Of a stretch of 34,873 nt of DNA, positions 26,280 through 33,695 are shown piece by piece. Every line of letters starts with the position of its first letter. Position 1 is the stretch's first letter. The DNA comes from Streptomyces sp. SolWspMP-5a-2 (GTDB lineage: Bacteria > Actinomycetota > Actinomycetes > Streptomycetales > Streptomycetaceae). The notes beneath the pieces were generated by a model. The model saw only the letters and a program-made list of their open reading frames with translations. It was not told the origin of the DNA and searched no databases. The position numbers and the translations under genes were made by a program. The stretch is taken from positions 1 to 34,873 of the forward strand of contig NZ_FMCI01000210.1 of the NCBI RefSeq assembly GCF_900091845.1, given 5' to 3'.

Positions 26280-26489
26280 TCGCGGGGCGGTGCGCTCGAA
26301 CACCGAGAGAGTAATGACACCGGGTGCCGAAATGGAAGGGAGTTCTCCTCACCAGTTCCCGGCGGCGCCGCGCCGAGGGGTCCGCGCGCATGGTTTTCGG
26401 CCAACTGCCAGCGCAGGCAAGCGCGTTGGGGCATGGCGAAGCCGACGGGGTCCGGGGGACGCCCGCCGGGAGAGGTGGTCGCGGAGCGG

Positions 26490-27125
26490 TCAGGCGGAGG
26501 GCGCGGAGGCCGGTCCCAGGCCCGTGGCGAGGTGCCGCAGGGAGGTGTCGAGCAGGTCTTCGAGGCTCGACGCGTCGTCGTCGAGCCAGTGCTCGTAGGA
26601 GGCGATGCAGGCGGCCAGCACCGCGTGCCCGATCAGCCGGGGCACCGGGTCGGCGGGGGTCTGCTCCATCCGGCGGGCGGCGAAGGCGGTCACCAGGCCG
26701 CGCCAGGACGTGTACCGCAGCGCGGAGTCGGCCTGGAGGGTGGGCACGCGCAGGATCAGCGACATGCGCTGCCGGTGCCAGGTCACCACAGAGGGGTCGA
26801 ACCGGTTGAACTCGACCACGGCGCACCGGAGCGCGTCCATGGTCGAGATGGCCGGATCGGCGGCGTCCAGCAGCGCTTCGAGTCGGACCAGCTGCACCTC
26901 GAAGTCGCCCCAGACGAGATCGTTCTTGGAGGCGAAGTAGCGGAAGAAGGTGCGGCGGCCGATCCCCGCCGCCGCGGCGATGTCGTCGACCGTGGTCCGG
27001 TCGAAGCCCTCCCGGGCGAACAGTTCGAAGCCCAGGCGCTCCAGCGCGTCCCGTGAGGTCGCGCGCGGCCTGCCCGCTCTGCCCTGGCCCACCGTGCCGT
27101 CCGCTCTGCCGCGAAGGCTCTTCAC
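26490..27125 (-). CDS. mftR: TetR-family regulator MftR
   Basis: A repressor of about 211 residues. The N-terminal TetR helix-turn-helix spans about residues 20-70 (LERLGFELFAREGFDRTTVD, then DIAAAAGIGRRTFFRYFASK). The C-terminal ligand domain contains NRFDPSVVTWHRQRM and ASYEHWLDDD, in keeping with MftR, which senses acyl-CoAs in mycobacteria. GAGGAGGGG lies upstream; the second GTG (27125) is better spaced from it than the GTG at 27131. It is transcribed towards mftA on the same strand and divergently from the GMC oxidoreductase gene. Confidence 0.9.
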   Translation of the reverse strand: MKSLRGRADGTVGQGRAGRPRATSRDALERLGFELFAREGFDRTTVDDIAAAAGIGRRTFFRYFASKNDLVWGDFEVQLVRLEALLDAADPAISTMDALRCAVVEFNRFDPSVVTWHRQRMSLILRVPTLQADSALRYTSWRGLVTAFAARRMEQTPADPVPRLIGHAVLAACIASYEHWLDDDASSLEDLLDTSLRHLATGLGPASAPSA

Positions 27126-27131
27126 CCGCAC

Positions 27132-27581
27132 CCCTCCTCAGCGCCGCGTCCGGGTGGCTCCCCCGGCTACCCCGCAGCCTACGAGGTCTCCGCCCGGCAC
27201 CCGCGCCCCCCTGAGCAGGCCGATCGACCCCCGCTCCCCCGCCGGACGGGACCGCGCGGTGCCGGTGGACCCGGGCGGCCGGGCGGGCGGATCGGCCGGC
27301 GGCCGTCGGCGGCGCCCACCCGGGGCCCTATCATCGGCTGCTCCTGCCCGCCCGGTCGCGCGGCCGGGCACCGGCCCGCCGTCCCGTGACCGTCGCGGGC
27401 TCCGCCCCCGGCCGGTGGTGTCACCGGCCACCGGGGCCGCGTTCGTCCGCGCCCGCACGGAGTGCGCCGTGCCGGTCGCCGCGCGCACCGTACATCCCGG
27501 ACACCGCCGTCCGCGCTCGACGGCGCCGCGCCGGGACGTCCTGCCGGGCCGGGACCGCCACTCACGAGGGAGAACCCGTCG
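27132..27581. promoter_or_regulatory. Divergent region between mftR and the mftG leader ORF
   Basis: About 450 bp of GC-rich sequence expected to hold the promoters of mftR and mftG. I see no coding frame with a family match, no strong palindrome and no repeat of the mftA-side palindrome. Confidence 0.4.
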
Positions 27582-27644
27582 ATGTCGCAGTTGTCGTCAC
27601 CCTGGGCCGTGTCGTGCGGGCGCCGCGCGGGGGTGTCGTGGTGA
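27582..27644 (+). CDS. Possible 20-residue leader peptide before mftG
   Basis: A short frame MSQLSSPWAVSCGRRAGVSW with a good ribosome binding site (GAGGGAG) and a stop codon that overlaps the mftG GTG as GTGA. No separate ribosome binding site is evident for mftG, so its translation may depend on this frame. It is too short for a family assignment. It may be a coupled leader peptide or simply the start-site context. Confidence 0.35.
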   Translation: MSQLSSPWAVSCGRRAGVSW

Positions 27645-29197
27645 GCCGGTACGACGTGATCGTCGTCGGGGCGGGGGCGGGCGGCGCTCCGCTGGCCGCC
27701 CGGCTGAGCGAGGACGCCGACCGCTCGGTCCTGCTCCTCGACGAGGGTCAGGCGCCCCGCGCCCGCCACGCGTTCCCGGCCCGACTCCTCGACGCGCGGC
27801 GGGTCCCGGGCGCCGATCCCGGTGACCCCGCGGTCCGGCCGCTCGCCGTCCATCTGACCCGGGACCACCCCTACACCGTCCCCCGGGGCAGGTTCCTCGG
27901 CGGCTCGACCACCGTCAACGGGGGCTACTTCGTGCGCGCCCGGCGCGCGGACTTCGACCGGTGGGCGGCGGCCGGGAACCCCGCCTGGGCCTACGACCGG
28001 GTCCTGCCGTTCCTGCGCGGGCTGGAGACCGACCTCGACCTGGGCGCGAGCGACCTGCACGGCGGCAGCGGGCCCGTGCCCGTGCGGCGCACGGCGCTCA
28101 CCCACCCGGCGGCCGCCGCGTTCGAGGCCGCCGCCGCCGAACTGGGCCACCCCCGGGAGCCGGACAAGAACGACCAGGCGCGGCCCGGCTTCGGCCCGCT
28201 GCCCAGCAACAGCGTGGACGGCATACGGCACAACACCGCCCTCAGCTATCTGCTCCCGGTGCTCGACCGCCCGAACCTGACGGTGTCCGGCCTGACCCGG
28301 GTGTGCCGGGTCACCGTCTCCCGGGGCCGCGCGACGGGCGTGGTCGTCGACCGGGGCGGACGGCGCGAGGTGCTCCCCGCGGGCGAGGTCGTGCTCTGCG
28401 CCGGTTCCTTCGCCACCCCGCAGCTCCTGCACCTGTCGGGGATCGGGCCACGGGAGGAGCTGCGGCGGCTCGGGCTGCCCGTCGTCCGCCATCTGCCCGC
28501 CGTCGGCGCGCGGTTCAGCGACCACCCGCAGGTGGTGCTGGCGTGGACACCGCGCCGGGAGCTGGAGCCGCCCGGCGGTTCCTGGCTCGGCGGCTGCCTG
28601 CACCTGCCGTCCTGCGACGGCTCCCCCGGCGGCGACCTGGAGATCCTCCAGTCCCTCACGCCGCTCGACGCCCTGGCGGGACCCGTCCCGGACGGGGATC
28701 GGCGCCTCGCCTTCCTGATATCCGCGCAGGCGACCCGGCGCACGGGCAGGTTCCGGCTGCGCGACGGCGACCCGGAGGGCGCCCCGCTCATCGACTACCA
28801 CTACCTCGCTGCCGACGACGACCGGCGCCGGCTGCGGGAGGGCGTGCGGGCCGCCGCCGCGGTCACCGCCACCGGGGCGTTCCGCGCGCTCGCCGAGGAG
28901 ACCGGGGACCCGGCGCCCGGGGTGCTCGGCGACGACCGGTCGCTCGACGCCTGGATACGCGGGCGGCTCGGCACGTCCCACCATGCCTGCGGAACCGTCC
29001 CGATGGGGCCGCCCGACGACCCGGGGGCGGCCGTCGACCAGTACGGGCGGGTGCACGGTGTCGCGGGGCTGCGCGTGGCGGACACCTCGATCCTGCCCAC
29101 GGCGCCGCTGCGCGGTCCGGCGGCCACGGCCGTCCTCGTCGGCGAGGTGATCGCCGACGCGATGCGGCGCCCCGGGCCGGGAACGGCCGCCGGATGA
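27641..29197 (+). CDS. mftG: GMC-family oxidoreductase (MftG-like)
   Basis: A 518-residue flavoprotein. The N-terminal FAD motif is YDVIVVGAGAGGAPLAARLSE, the GMC signature is GRFLGGSTTVNGGYFVRAR, and the active-site region is TSHHACGTVPMG (about residue 446), followed by VADTSILPTAPLRGPAATAV. In mycobacteria MftG transfers electrons from reduced mycofactocin towards the respiratory chain, so its place beside the mft operon fits. The GTG at 27641 is chosen because the FAD motif starts there; the open frame upstream has no match. It is divergent from mftR and could be controlled by it. Confidence 0.9.
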   Translation: MSRYDVIVVGAGAGGAPLAARLSEDADRSVLLLDEGQAPRARHAFPARLLDARRVPGADPGDPAVRPLAVHLTRDHPYTVPRGRFLGGSTTVNGGYFVRARRADFDRWAAAGNPAWAYDRVLPFLRGLETDLDLGASDLHGGSGPVPVRRTALTHPAAAAFEAAAAELGHPREPDKNDQARPGFGPLPSNSVDGIRHNTALSYLLPVLDRPNLTVSGLTRVCRVTVSRGRATGVVVDRGGRREVLPAGEVVLCAGSFATPQLLHLSGIGPREELRRLGLPVVRHLPAVGARFSDHPQVVLAWTPRRELEPPGGSWLGGCLHLPSCDGSPGGDLEILQSLTPLDALAGPVPDGDRRLAFLISAQATRRTGRFRLRDGDPEGAPLIDYHYLAADDDRRRLREGVRAAAAVTATGAFRALAEETGDPAPGVLGDDRSLDAWIRGRLGTSHHACGTVPMGPPDDPGAAVDQYGRVHGVAGLRVADTSILPTAPLRGPAATAVLVGEVIADAMRRPGPGTAAG

Positions 29198-29290
29198 CGC
29201 GGGGGACCGCCCGCCGGCGGTCCGTCCCGGCCGTCGCGCGGCGGTCCCGGCGGAGGCCGTCCGCACCGCGCCGACCTCGGCGGATCCCTC

Positions 29291-29307
29291 ATTACCTCGC
29301 GGGTAAT
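29291..29307. promoter_or_regulatory. Inverted repeat upstream of the NTF2-like gene
   Basis: ATTACC-TCGCG-GGTAAT is a perfect 6-bp inverted repeat about 90 bp upstream of the NTF2-like ATG, in a locally AT-richer stretch. It is a candidate operator. A second perfect palindrome, TCGTCGTACGACGA, lies at 29347-29360 closer to the gene. Confidence 0.45.
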
Positions 29308-29336
29308 CGACTCCCCAAGGACCCAAGGAGAGAGTG

Positions 29337-29399
29337 GTGACAGGCATCGTCGTACGACGACGGCCCGCGCAGACGTTCCCGAAAGGACGCAGTTCATGA
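29337..29399 (+). CDS. Possible 20-residue leader peptide before the NTF2-like gene
   Basis: A GTG-started frame, VTGIVVRRRPAQTFPKGRSS, preceded by AAGGAG with 6-nt spacing. Its stop overlaps the next ATG as ATGA. The downstream gene has its own site (AAAGGA), so coupling is possible but not required. Length and overlap resemble the frame in front of mftG. Low confidence as a real peptide. Confidence 0.3.
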   Translation: MTGIVVRRRPAQTFPKGRSS

Positions 29400-29764
29400 G
29401 CCAGTACACGACCGCCGTCAGCCGCTACCTCGCCGCCTGGAACGCCCCGGACTCCGAGGCCGTCGCCAAGGCCGTCGCCGAGGCGTGGACCGAGGACGGC
29501 ACCTACACCGACCCGCTGGTGGACGTGAAGGGGCACGAGGGCGTCGCGGCCGCCATCGAGGGCGCGCACCAGCAGTTCCCCGGCTTCGAGTTCAAGCTCA
29601 AGGGCGAGGTCGACGGCAACCACCACATCGCACGCTTCTCGTGGGACCTGGTGTCGACGGCCGACGGCTCGTCCCCGGCGGGCGGCTCCGACGTCATCAC
29701 GCTGGCGGAGGACGGCCGGATCAGCTCGGTGAGCGGATTCCTCGACCGGCTTCCGTCCGCGTGA
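29396..29764 (+). CDS. NTF2-like/SnoaL-like protein
   Basis: A 122-residue cone-fold protein: MSQYTTAVSRYLAAWNAPDS, then EAWTEDGTYTDPLVDVKGHE, a core strand HIARFSWDLVSTADGS, and the end SDVITLAEDGRISSVSGFLD. This is the SnoaL-like branch of the NTF2 superfamily, which includes small isomerases, cyclases and binding proteins. No substrate can be deduced. Its 3' end overlaps the convergent XRE gene by 44 bp. It lies 198 bp after mftG and may be read from the same transcript. Confidence 0.88.
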   Translation: MSQYTTAVSRYLAAWNAPDSEAVAKAVAEAWTEDGTYTDPLVDVKGHEGVAAAIEGAHQQFPGFEFKLKGEVDGNHHIARFSWDLVSTADGSSPAGGSDVITLAEDGRISSVSGFLDRLPSA

Positions 29765-30593
29765 CCTCGGTCCGCAGCGCCTGAAGGGCTTCCGCCGTCT
29801 CCGCGTTGGCGGGCAGGAAGGTCTCGACCTCCAGCTCGGAGACGGTGACTTCGGTGGGCGCGCTCAGCGTCATCAGCGCCGACACCAGTGACAGCACCTG
29901 GCCCTCGTGCTCCAGCAGCAGCGGCAGCGCGTAGGGGAAGAAGTCGCCCTCCACGAGGGTTCCGCTGTCCTCGCCGCGGCGGCCGGGCGGCAGCGGGTAG
30001 CCGCTCACCTCGTCGTACAGGGCTCTCAGCGGCGCCGAGCCGCTCACGGTGAGCCGGTGGCGCAGGCGCCCCAGCAAGTGGGCCCGCCACACGGGGTATC
30101 TGCGGATCCGGGGCGCGAGTCCCTCGGGGTGCAGGCTCAGCCGCATGACGTTGAGGGGCGGGGCGAGGAGATGGTCCGCCACGTCGGCGACCAGTGCGTG
30201 GAAGGCTCCGTTGGCCTCGACGAGGTGGTACTGCGCGTCGTGGATCAGGACCGGGTTGGGTTCGTAGGCGACCAGCAGCCTGCGCAGCTCCGTGCGCAGC
30301 ACGCTGAGGTCGTCGGATTCCCCGAAGGAGCTCTCGGGAAAATGCGGGGCGAATCCGGCAGCCACCAGCAAAACGTTGCGTTCGCGAATGGGTATGTCCA
30401 TCTGGTCCGCGAAGCGCAACAGCATGTTGCGGCTGGGGCTGGCCCGTCCGGTCTCGATGAAGCTGATGTGCCGCGCCGAACTGTCAGCCCTGGAAGCGAG
30501 TTCGAGCTGGCTCATGCGGCGTCTCGTCCGCCATTCGCGTAACAGGCTTCCGACGTTCTGCCCGCGCCCCACGTGCCATTCGTTGTAACGCAT
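29721..30593 (-). CDS. XRE-family regulator with MmyB-like ligand domain
   Basis: A 290-residue protein. The N-terminal helix-turn-helix spans about residues 12-70 (LLREWRTRRRMSQLELASRA, then RHISFIETGRASPSRNMLLR). The C-terminal domain (about 95-270) resembles the MmyB-type PAS-like ligand domain (VLIHDAQYHLVEANGAFHAL, PLNVMRLSLHPEGLAPRI). Such proteins often control an adjacent SDR or redox gene. No ribosome binding site is visible before the ATG at 30593, and TACACT lies 11 bp upstream of it, so a leaderless mRNA is possible. Its 3' end overlaps the NTF2-like gene on the other strand by 44 bp, which would couple their expression antagonistically. Confidence 0.88.
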   Translation of the reverse strand: MRYNEWHVGRGQNVGSLLREWRTRRRMSQLELASRADSSARHISFIETGRASPSRNMLLRFADQMDIPIRERNVLLVAAGFAPHFPESSFGESDDLSVLRTELRRLLVAYEPNPVLIHDAQYHLVEANGAFHALVADVADHLLAPPLNVMRLSLHPEGLAPRIRRYPVWRAHLLGRLRHRLTVSGSAPLRALYDEVSGYPLPPGRRGEDSGTLVEGDFFPYALPLLLEHEGQVLSLVSALMTLSAPTEVTVSELEVETFLPANAETAEALQALRTEVTRTEAGRGIRSPS

Positions 30594-30653
30594 GCATTAA
30601 CTCTAGTGTATTCACGTTGCCAGCAAAATATGCCAAAACCGGTCCAGGGGTAC

Positions 30654-32126
30654 TCATCCGGTGAGGGCGTCCGCCGTCCACCGGCGCACCCCGCCGGCGT
30701 CCATCGACGCCAGTCCGGCCGCCGCGCGCGCCGTCGCGGCCGCGCCGCCCAGGCCGGTGAACTTCTCCCGCACCAGCTCCGCGTGGTGCTCACGGGTGTG
30801 CGGTCCGGCGGCGCCGAGCGGGATCAGCCGCTCCCGGGTCAGGGTCCTGCCGTCCTTGAGGGTGACGGTCACCCTGGCCCCGGTCGTCTTGGTGGCCCGG
30901 CTGAAGTCGGACGGCGCCCGGCCCTCGTTCGCCCGCCGCGCGATCTCCTCGGTCTCGGCGCCGCCGAACGCCCTGGTCCAGGGCCCGGCCCCGGCCCCGG
31001 CCGCGCGGACCGCCTCGCCGAACGGCGCCTCCGAGGCGAACAGCGCGCGGGTGAGGTCCGGATCGTGTACGACCCGGACCCGGTCGGCGAGACGCCAGCG
31101 GTCCGGCTCGGCCAGGAGCGGGCCCTCGAAGTCGGCGACCGCGAGGCGGCCGGTGAGCAGCGCGGTCGCCACCGGGTAGGGGGTGTGCAGGACCAGGGCG
31201 CCGAGGGGCGCGTCGGGTCCGGTGACGTAGCTCTCCGCCTTGCGGCCCGCGAACAGGGTGTACAGGGACGCCTCGACGACCACCTCGGCCACCTCGTCCG
31301 CGGCCGGGCCGCCCAGTTCCCGGTGGAGTTCGAGGGCGCAGTCGACGGCCGCGTCGATGCCGGGGCCGCCGGGGCGCATCTTGAAGGAGAGCGTCTCGGT
31401 GTACCAGCGTTCGCCGAGTCCGTCGGTGAGCGCGCCGGGCAGCGGGACGTCGGCGAAGGCGGCGAGGAACCCGTCCGGATGCTCCATCAGGTCCGGTGCG
31501 CCGCGCAGTCCCGCGGCGGCGGCGTCGCAGGCGTCGAGGCCCGCGCGCACCGGGGTGAAGGTGTTCAGGAGCCGCGCGTCGCTGGCGAGGAAGGCCCGCA
31601 TCAGGGGCCGGTGCGGCATCGCGAAGGCCAGTCCGAGGGCGTCGGCCCAGCGGGATCCGGGGGCGCCCTCGCTGTGCAGGCGGCCCGCGACCGCCCCGGC
31701 CAGGTGGGTGTGGACGGCGCTCTGTCCGCGCAGCGGGCCCAGGGTCGCCGCCGCGGTCACGCGGGCCGCGACCTCGTTGGCGGCCACCACCGCGGTGATC
31801 AGGCGGGCGCCGTCGAGTCCGAGGCCGTGCGCGTGGGCGAGCGGTACGGCGACGGTGGAGTTGGAGAGGTGTCCGGCGTAGGCGGTGTCGTCGAGGTTGA
31901 GCCAGGAGCCGAGGGCGGCGAGGACGGCCGCGCTCTGCCGGGGGTCGGCCTGCAGCGGCGGCCCGAACGCCGTCACCAGCCGCCGTCCCAGGGGGTGGTG
32001 GAGTCCGGCGCGGATGGCGGCGGCCTGGGACAGCACCTGGCTGGCCGCGAGCGCGCGCACCCGTTCCGGGACGTCGGCGTACCGCAGTCCGGCGGCCCAG
32101 TCGCAGAGGTCGGTCAGGCCGGTCAT
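30654..32126 (-). CDS. MmgE/PrpD-family protein
   Basis: A 490-residue protein of the 2-methylcitrate dehydratase-like family: LNLDDTAYAGHLSNSTVAVP near the active site, then GLGERWYTETLSFKMRPGGP and a C-terminal segment RVTVTLKDGRTLTRE. Family members dehydrate 2-methylcitrate or decarboxylate cis-aconitate; many actinomycete paralogues have unknown substrates. No propionate-pathway genes are nearby, so a 2-methylcitrate role is not supported by context. It overlaps the upstream DGK-like gene by 4 nt, so the two form an operon. Confidence 0.88.
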   Translation of the reverse strand: MTGLTDLCDWAAGLRYADVPERVRALAASQVLSQAAAIRAGLHHPLGRRLVTAFGPPLQADPRQSAAVLAALGSWLNLDDTAYAGHLSNSTVAVPLAHAHGLGLDGARLITAVVAANEVAARVTAAATLGPLRGQSAVHTHLAGAVAGRLHSEGAPGSRWADALGLAFAMPHRPLMRAFLASDARLLNTFTPVRAGLDACDAAAAGLRGAPDLMEHPDGFLAAFADVPLPGALTDGLGERWYTETLSFKMRPGGPGIDAAVDCALELHRELGGPAADEVAEVVVEASLYTLFAGRKAESYVTGPDAPLGALVLHTPYPVATALLTGRLAVADFEGPLLAEPDRWRLADRVRVVHDPDLTRALFASEAPFGEAVRAAGAGAGPWTRAFGGAETEEIARRANEGRAPSDFSRATKTTGARVTVTLKDGRTLTRERLIPLGAAGPHTREHHAELVREKFTGLGGAAATARAAAGLASMDAGGVRRWTADALTG

Positions 32127-33133
32127 GCGGTCTCCGTCGCGTCGGGTCCGGCTCCCGCGCGGGAGCCGCTGGTCGAGAGGCGTGCGGTGGGCCGCCCCCA
32201 GACGGTCAGCGCGGCGGGCAGCACCTCCAGGGTGGCGCGCCGCAGGGTGGGCGGCTGGAGTTCGCCGTCGTGCTCGAAGCAGAGCGGTTCCCCGTCCAGC
32301 CGTTCGACGACGATGCGGCGGCCCCGGCCGTACCAGATCCCGGGGCTGCCGAGGTGGTCGCCGTGCCGGGTCAGCTCCGGCACCCGGGAGGGGGCGACGG
32401 TGCCGTCGACGACGCAGACGTCCAGCAGTCCGTCGTCCAGTTCGGAGCGGGGCAGCACCTGGTACTGGCCGCCCCGGAAGCGTCCGCCGCCGACGTTGGC
32501 GAGGACCGTCGGGCCCTCGTGCAGGACGGTGCCGTCGACGGTGACCCGGCCCGGGTAGGGGGTGAAGGCGGCGGCGGAGTCGGCGAAGGCGCAGGCGTAG
32601 CGGGCGCGTCCGCTGAGCGGGATCGAGCGGGCCACGCGGAGGGCGTCCGCGATGACGCCCGAGCAGGCGCCGAGGAAGACCTTGGCGCCGGTCTCGGCGA
32701 CCCGGGCCAGGTCGAGCGGGCGCGGGGCCGCGTGCTCGGCGGAGCCGGTCAGGACGGCGTGCAGGCTCTCCTGCCAGGGGCGTTCGCCCCAGAGCATCAG
32801 GTAGCCGGAGTTGCCGGTGCCGGCCGGGACGATGACGAGCGCGGGGGCGTCGCCCGTGCCGTGCGGGGGTGTGCGGGTCAGCCCCTCGATCACCTCGTGC
32901 ACGGTGCCGTCCCCGCCGACGGCGACGACCAGGTCCACGGGGCCGTGGTGGCCCGCGGCGGCGGCGCGGGCGGCGGCCTCGGCGTCACCGACGCGCGTCG
33001 TGCGGACCAGGGTGGCCCGGGTGGACGTCCGCGCGCACTGCGCGAGGAGGCCGTCGAGGAGGGCGTCGTCGATGGTGCCCGCGGTGGGGTTGGCGATGAC
33101 GACGGCATGCCGGGGCGGGGTGGAGGGGGTCAT
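32123..33133 (-). CDS. Diacylglycerol kinase-like lipid kinase
   Basis: A 336-residue protein of the DAGK catalytic family. ATP/lipid-kinase motifs are GGDGTVHEVIEGL (73-85) and VPAGTGNSGYLM (102-113), with a C-terminal lid domain containing FEHDGELQPPTLR. The family phosphorylates diacylglycerol, sphingoid bases or related lipids. The ATG at 33133 gives a normal N-terminus (RHAVVIANPTAGTIDDALLD); the open frame above it runs into the tRNA-like repeats and is not coding. It is coupled to the MmgE/PrpD gene. Confidence 0.88.
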   Translation of the reverse strand: MTPSTPPRHAVVIANPTAGTIDDALLDGLLAQCARTSTRATLVRTTRVGDAEAAARAAAAGHHGPVDLVVAVGGDGTVHEVIEGLTRTPPHGTGDAPALVIVPAGTGNSGYLMLWGERPWQESLHAVLTGSAEHAAPRPLDLARVAETGAKVFLGACSGVIADALRVARSIPLSGRARYACAFADSAAAFTPYPGRVTVDGTVLHEGPTVLANVGGGRFRGGQYQVLPRSELDDGLLDVCVVDGTVAPSRVPELTRHGDHLGSPGIWYGRGRRIVVERLDGEPLCFEHDGELQPPTLRRATLEVLPAALTVWGRPTARLSTSGSRAGAGPDATETA

Positions 33134-33271
33134 GGCGGGGCTCCCGTCGGGGATCGAGCGGTGCGCGGGTGTCCGCGCGGTGGGCGCACGCCTCGACCGC
33201 GCTCGCGGAGGGCCCGCGGCGCGGTACGGCGGTACGTCGCACCGGGTACGGCGACGGCACGACAGTCCGGC

Positions 33272-33357
33272 GGAGAGGGCAGGATTCGAACCTGCGCGGG
33301 CGGCGAACCACCCGACCAGCGAACCGGTCCCCGATAAACCACTCCGGGCACCTCTCC
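33272..33357 (-). ncRNA. tRNA-like sequence, copy 1
   Basis: 86 nt that fold like a class II (long variable arm) tRNA. The acceptor stem is GGAGAGG/CCTCTCC, the D stem CCCG/CGGG, the T arm GCAGG-TTCGAAT-CCTGC, and the variable arm GGGTGG-TTCG-CCGCCC. The body resembles a serine tRNA, with G as discriminator. The anticodon arm is abnormal: only GACC/GGTC (4 bp) can pair, leaving an 8-nt loop GGTTCGCT with no clear U33-anticodon-purine37 pattern. CCA is not encoded. It may be a tRNA pseudogene, an allo-tRNA-like gene or a structural RNA. Confidence 0.6.
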
Positions 33358-33399
33358 CAAAAACCGGCACCACCACACACCCAGCACCGGACACCACGC

Positions 33400-33485
33400 G
33401 GAGAGGGCAGGATTCGAACCTGCGCGAGCAGCAAGCCACCCGACCAGCGAACCGATCCCCGATAAACCACTCCGGGCACCTCTCC
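33400..33485 (-). ncRNA. tRNA-like sequence, copy 2
   Basis: A second 86-nt copy 128 bp away, differing from copy 1 at five positions. Acceptor, D and T arms and the 8-nt anticodon loop are identical. All five differences either replace a G-C pair by G-U or fall in the variable-arm loop, so the fold is conserved: the anticodon stem is GATC/GGTC and the variable arm GGGTGG-CTTG-CTGCTC. CCA is not encoded. Confidence 0.6.
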
Positions 33486-33544
33486 CTGTTCCCGGTTCCG
33501 GATTTCCCCGGTGCCGGTTACGAGAATTACTCTGCCGCACCGCT

Positions 33545-33626
33545 CTGACGATCCGCTGACGGAGGCCTGACGTCTTCGGGGGAATCCCGGCGGGGTCCGG
33601 TCAGGGACCGGTCAGTGTTCCGTCAG
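33545..33626. promoter_or_regulatory. Symmetric six-half-site operator upstream of the desaturase
   Basis: CTGACG occurs at 33545, 33556 and 33567 (11-bp spacing). On the other side GGTCAG, GGTCAG and CGTCAG occur at 33599, 33610 and 33621, again with 11-bp spacing. The two triplets are inverted relative to each other and exactly symmetric about 33585.5. The array ends 69 bp before the desaturase ATG. A further CTGACG lies at 33663. Direct repeats on one helical face suggest cooperative binding by an OmpR/SARP-type or similar regulator. Its identity is not known. Confidence 0.75.
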
Positions 33627-33695
33627 TCGTCCGCCCGACCATGAGACCCCGTCCCGTCTTTTCTGACGGACCGTCTCTTGCAAGGAGAAAGAGGT

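Noticed and set aside
33272..33485. Calling the two tRNA-like sequences functional tRNAs with a named anticodon
   Set aside because: The anticodon stem has only four pairs and the loop has eight bases; UCG and CGC are both possible readings and neither fits the canonical U33/purine37 pattern.
33272..33485. CRISPR-like array from the repeated 86-nt units
   Set aside because: Only two units, far longer than CRISPR repeats, with tRNA-type arms and no cas genes in the window.
32811..33548. Plus-strand frames containing GFEPARAA and GQDSNLRE-like strings
   Set aside because: These are antisense translations of the two tRNA-like sequences (TTCGAA T-loop), a known source of false hypothetical proteins.
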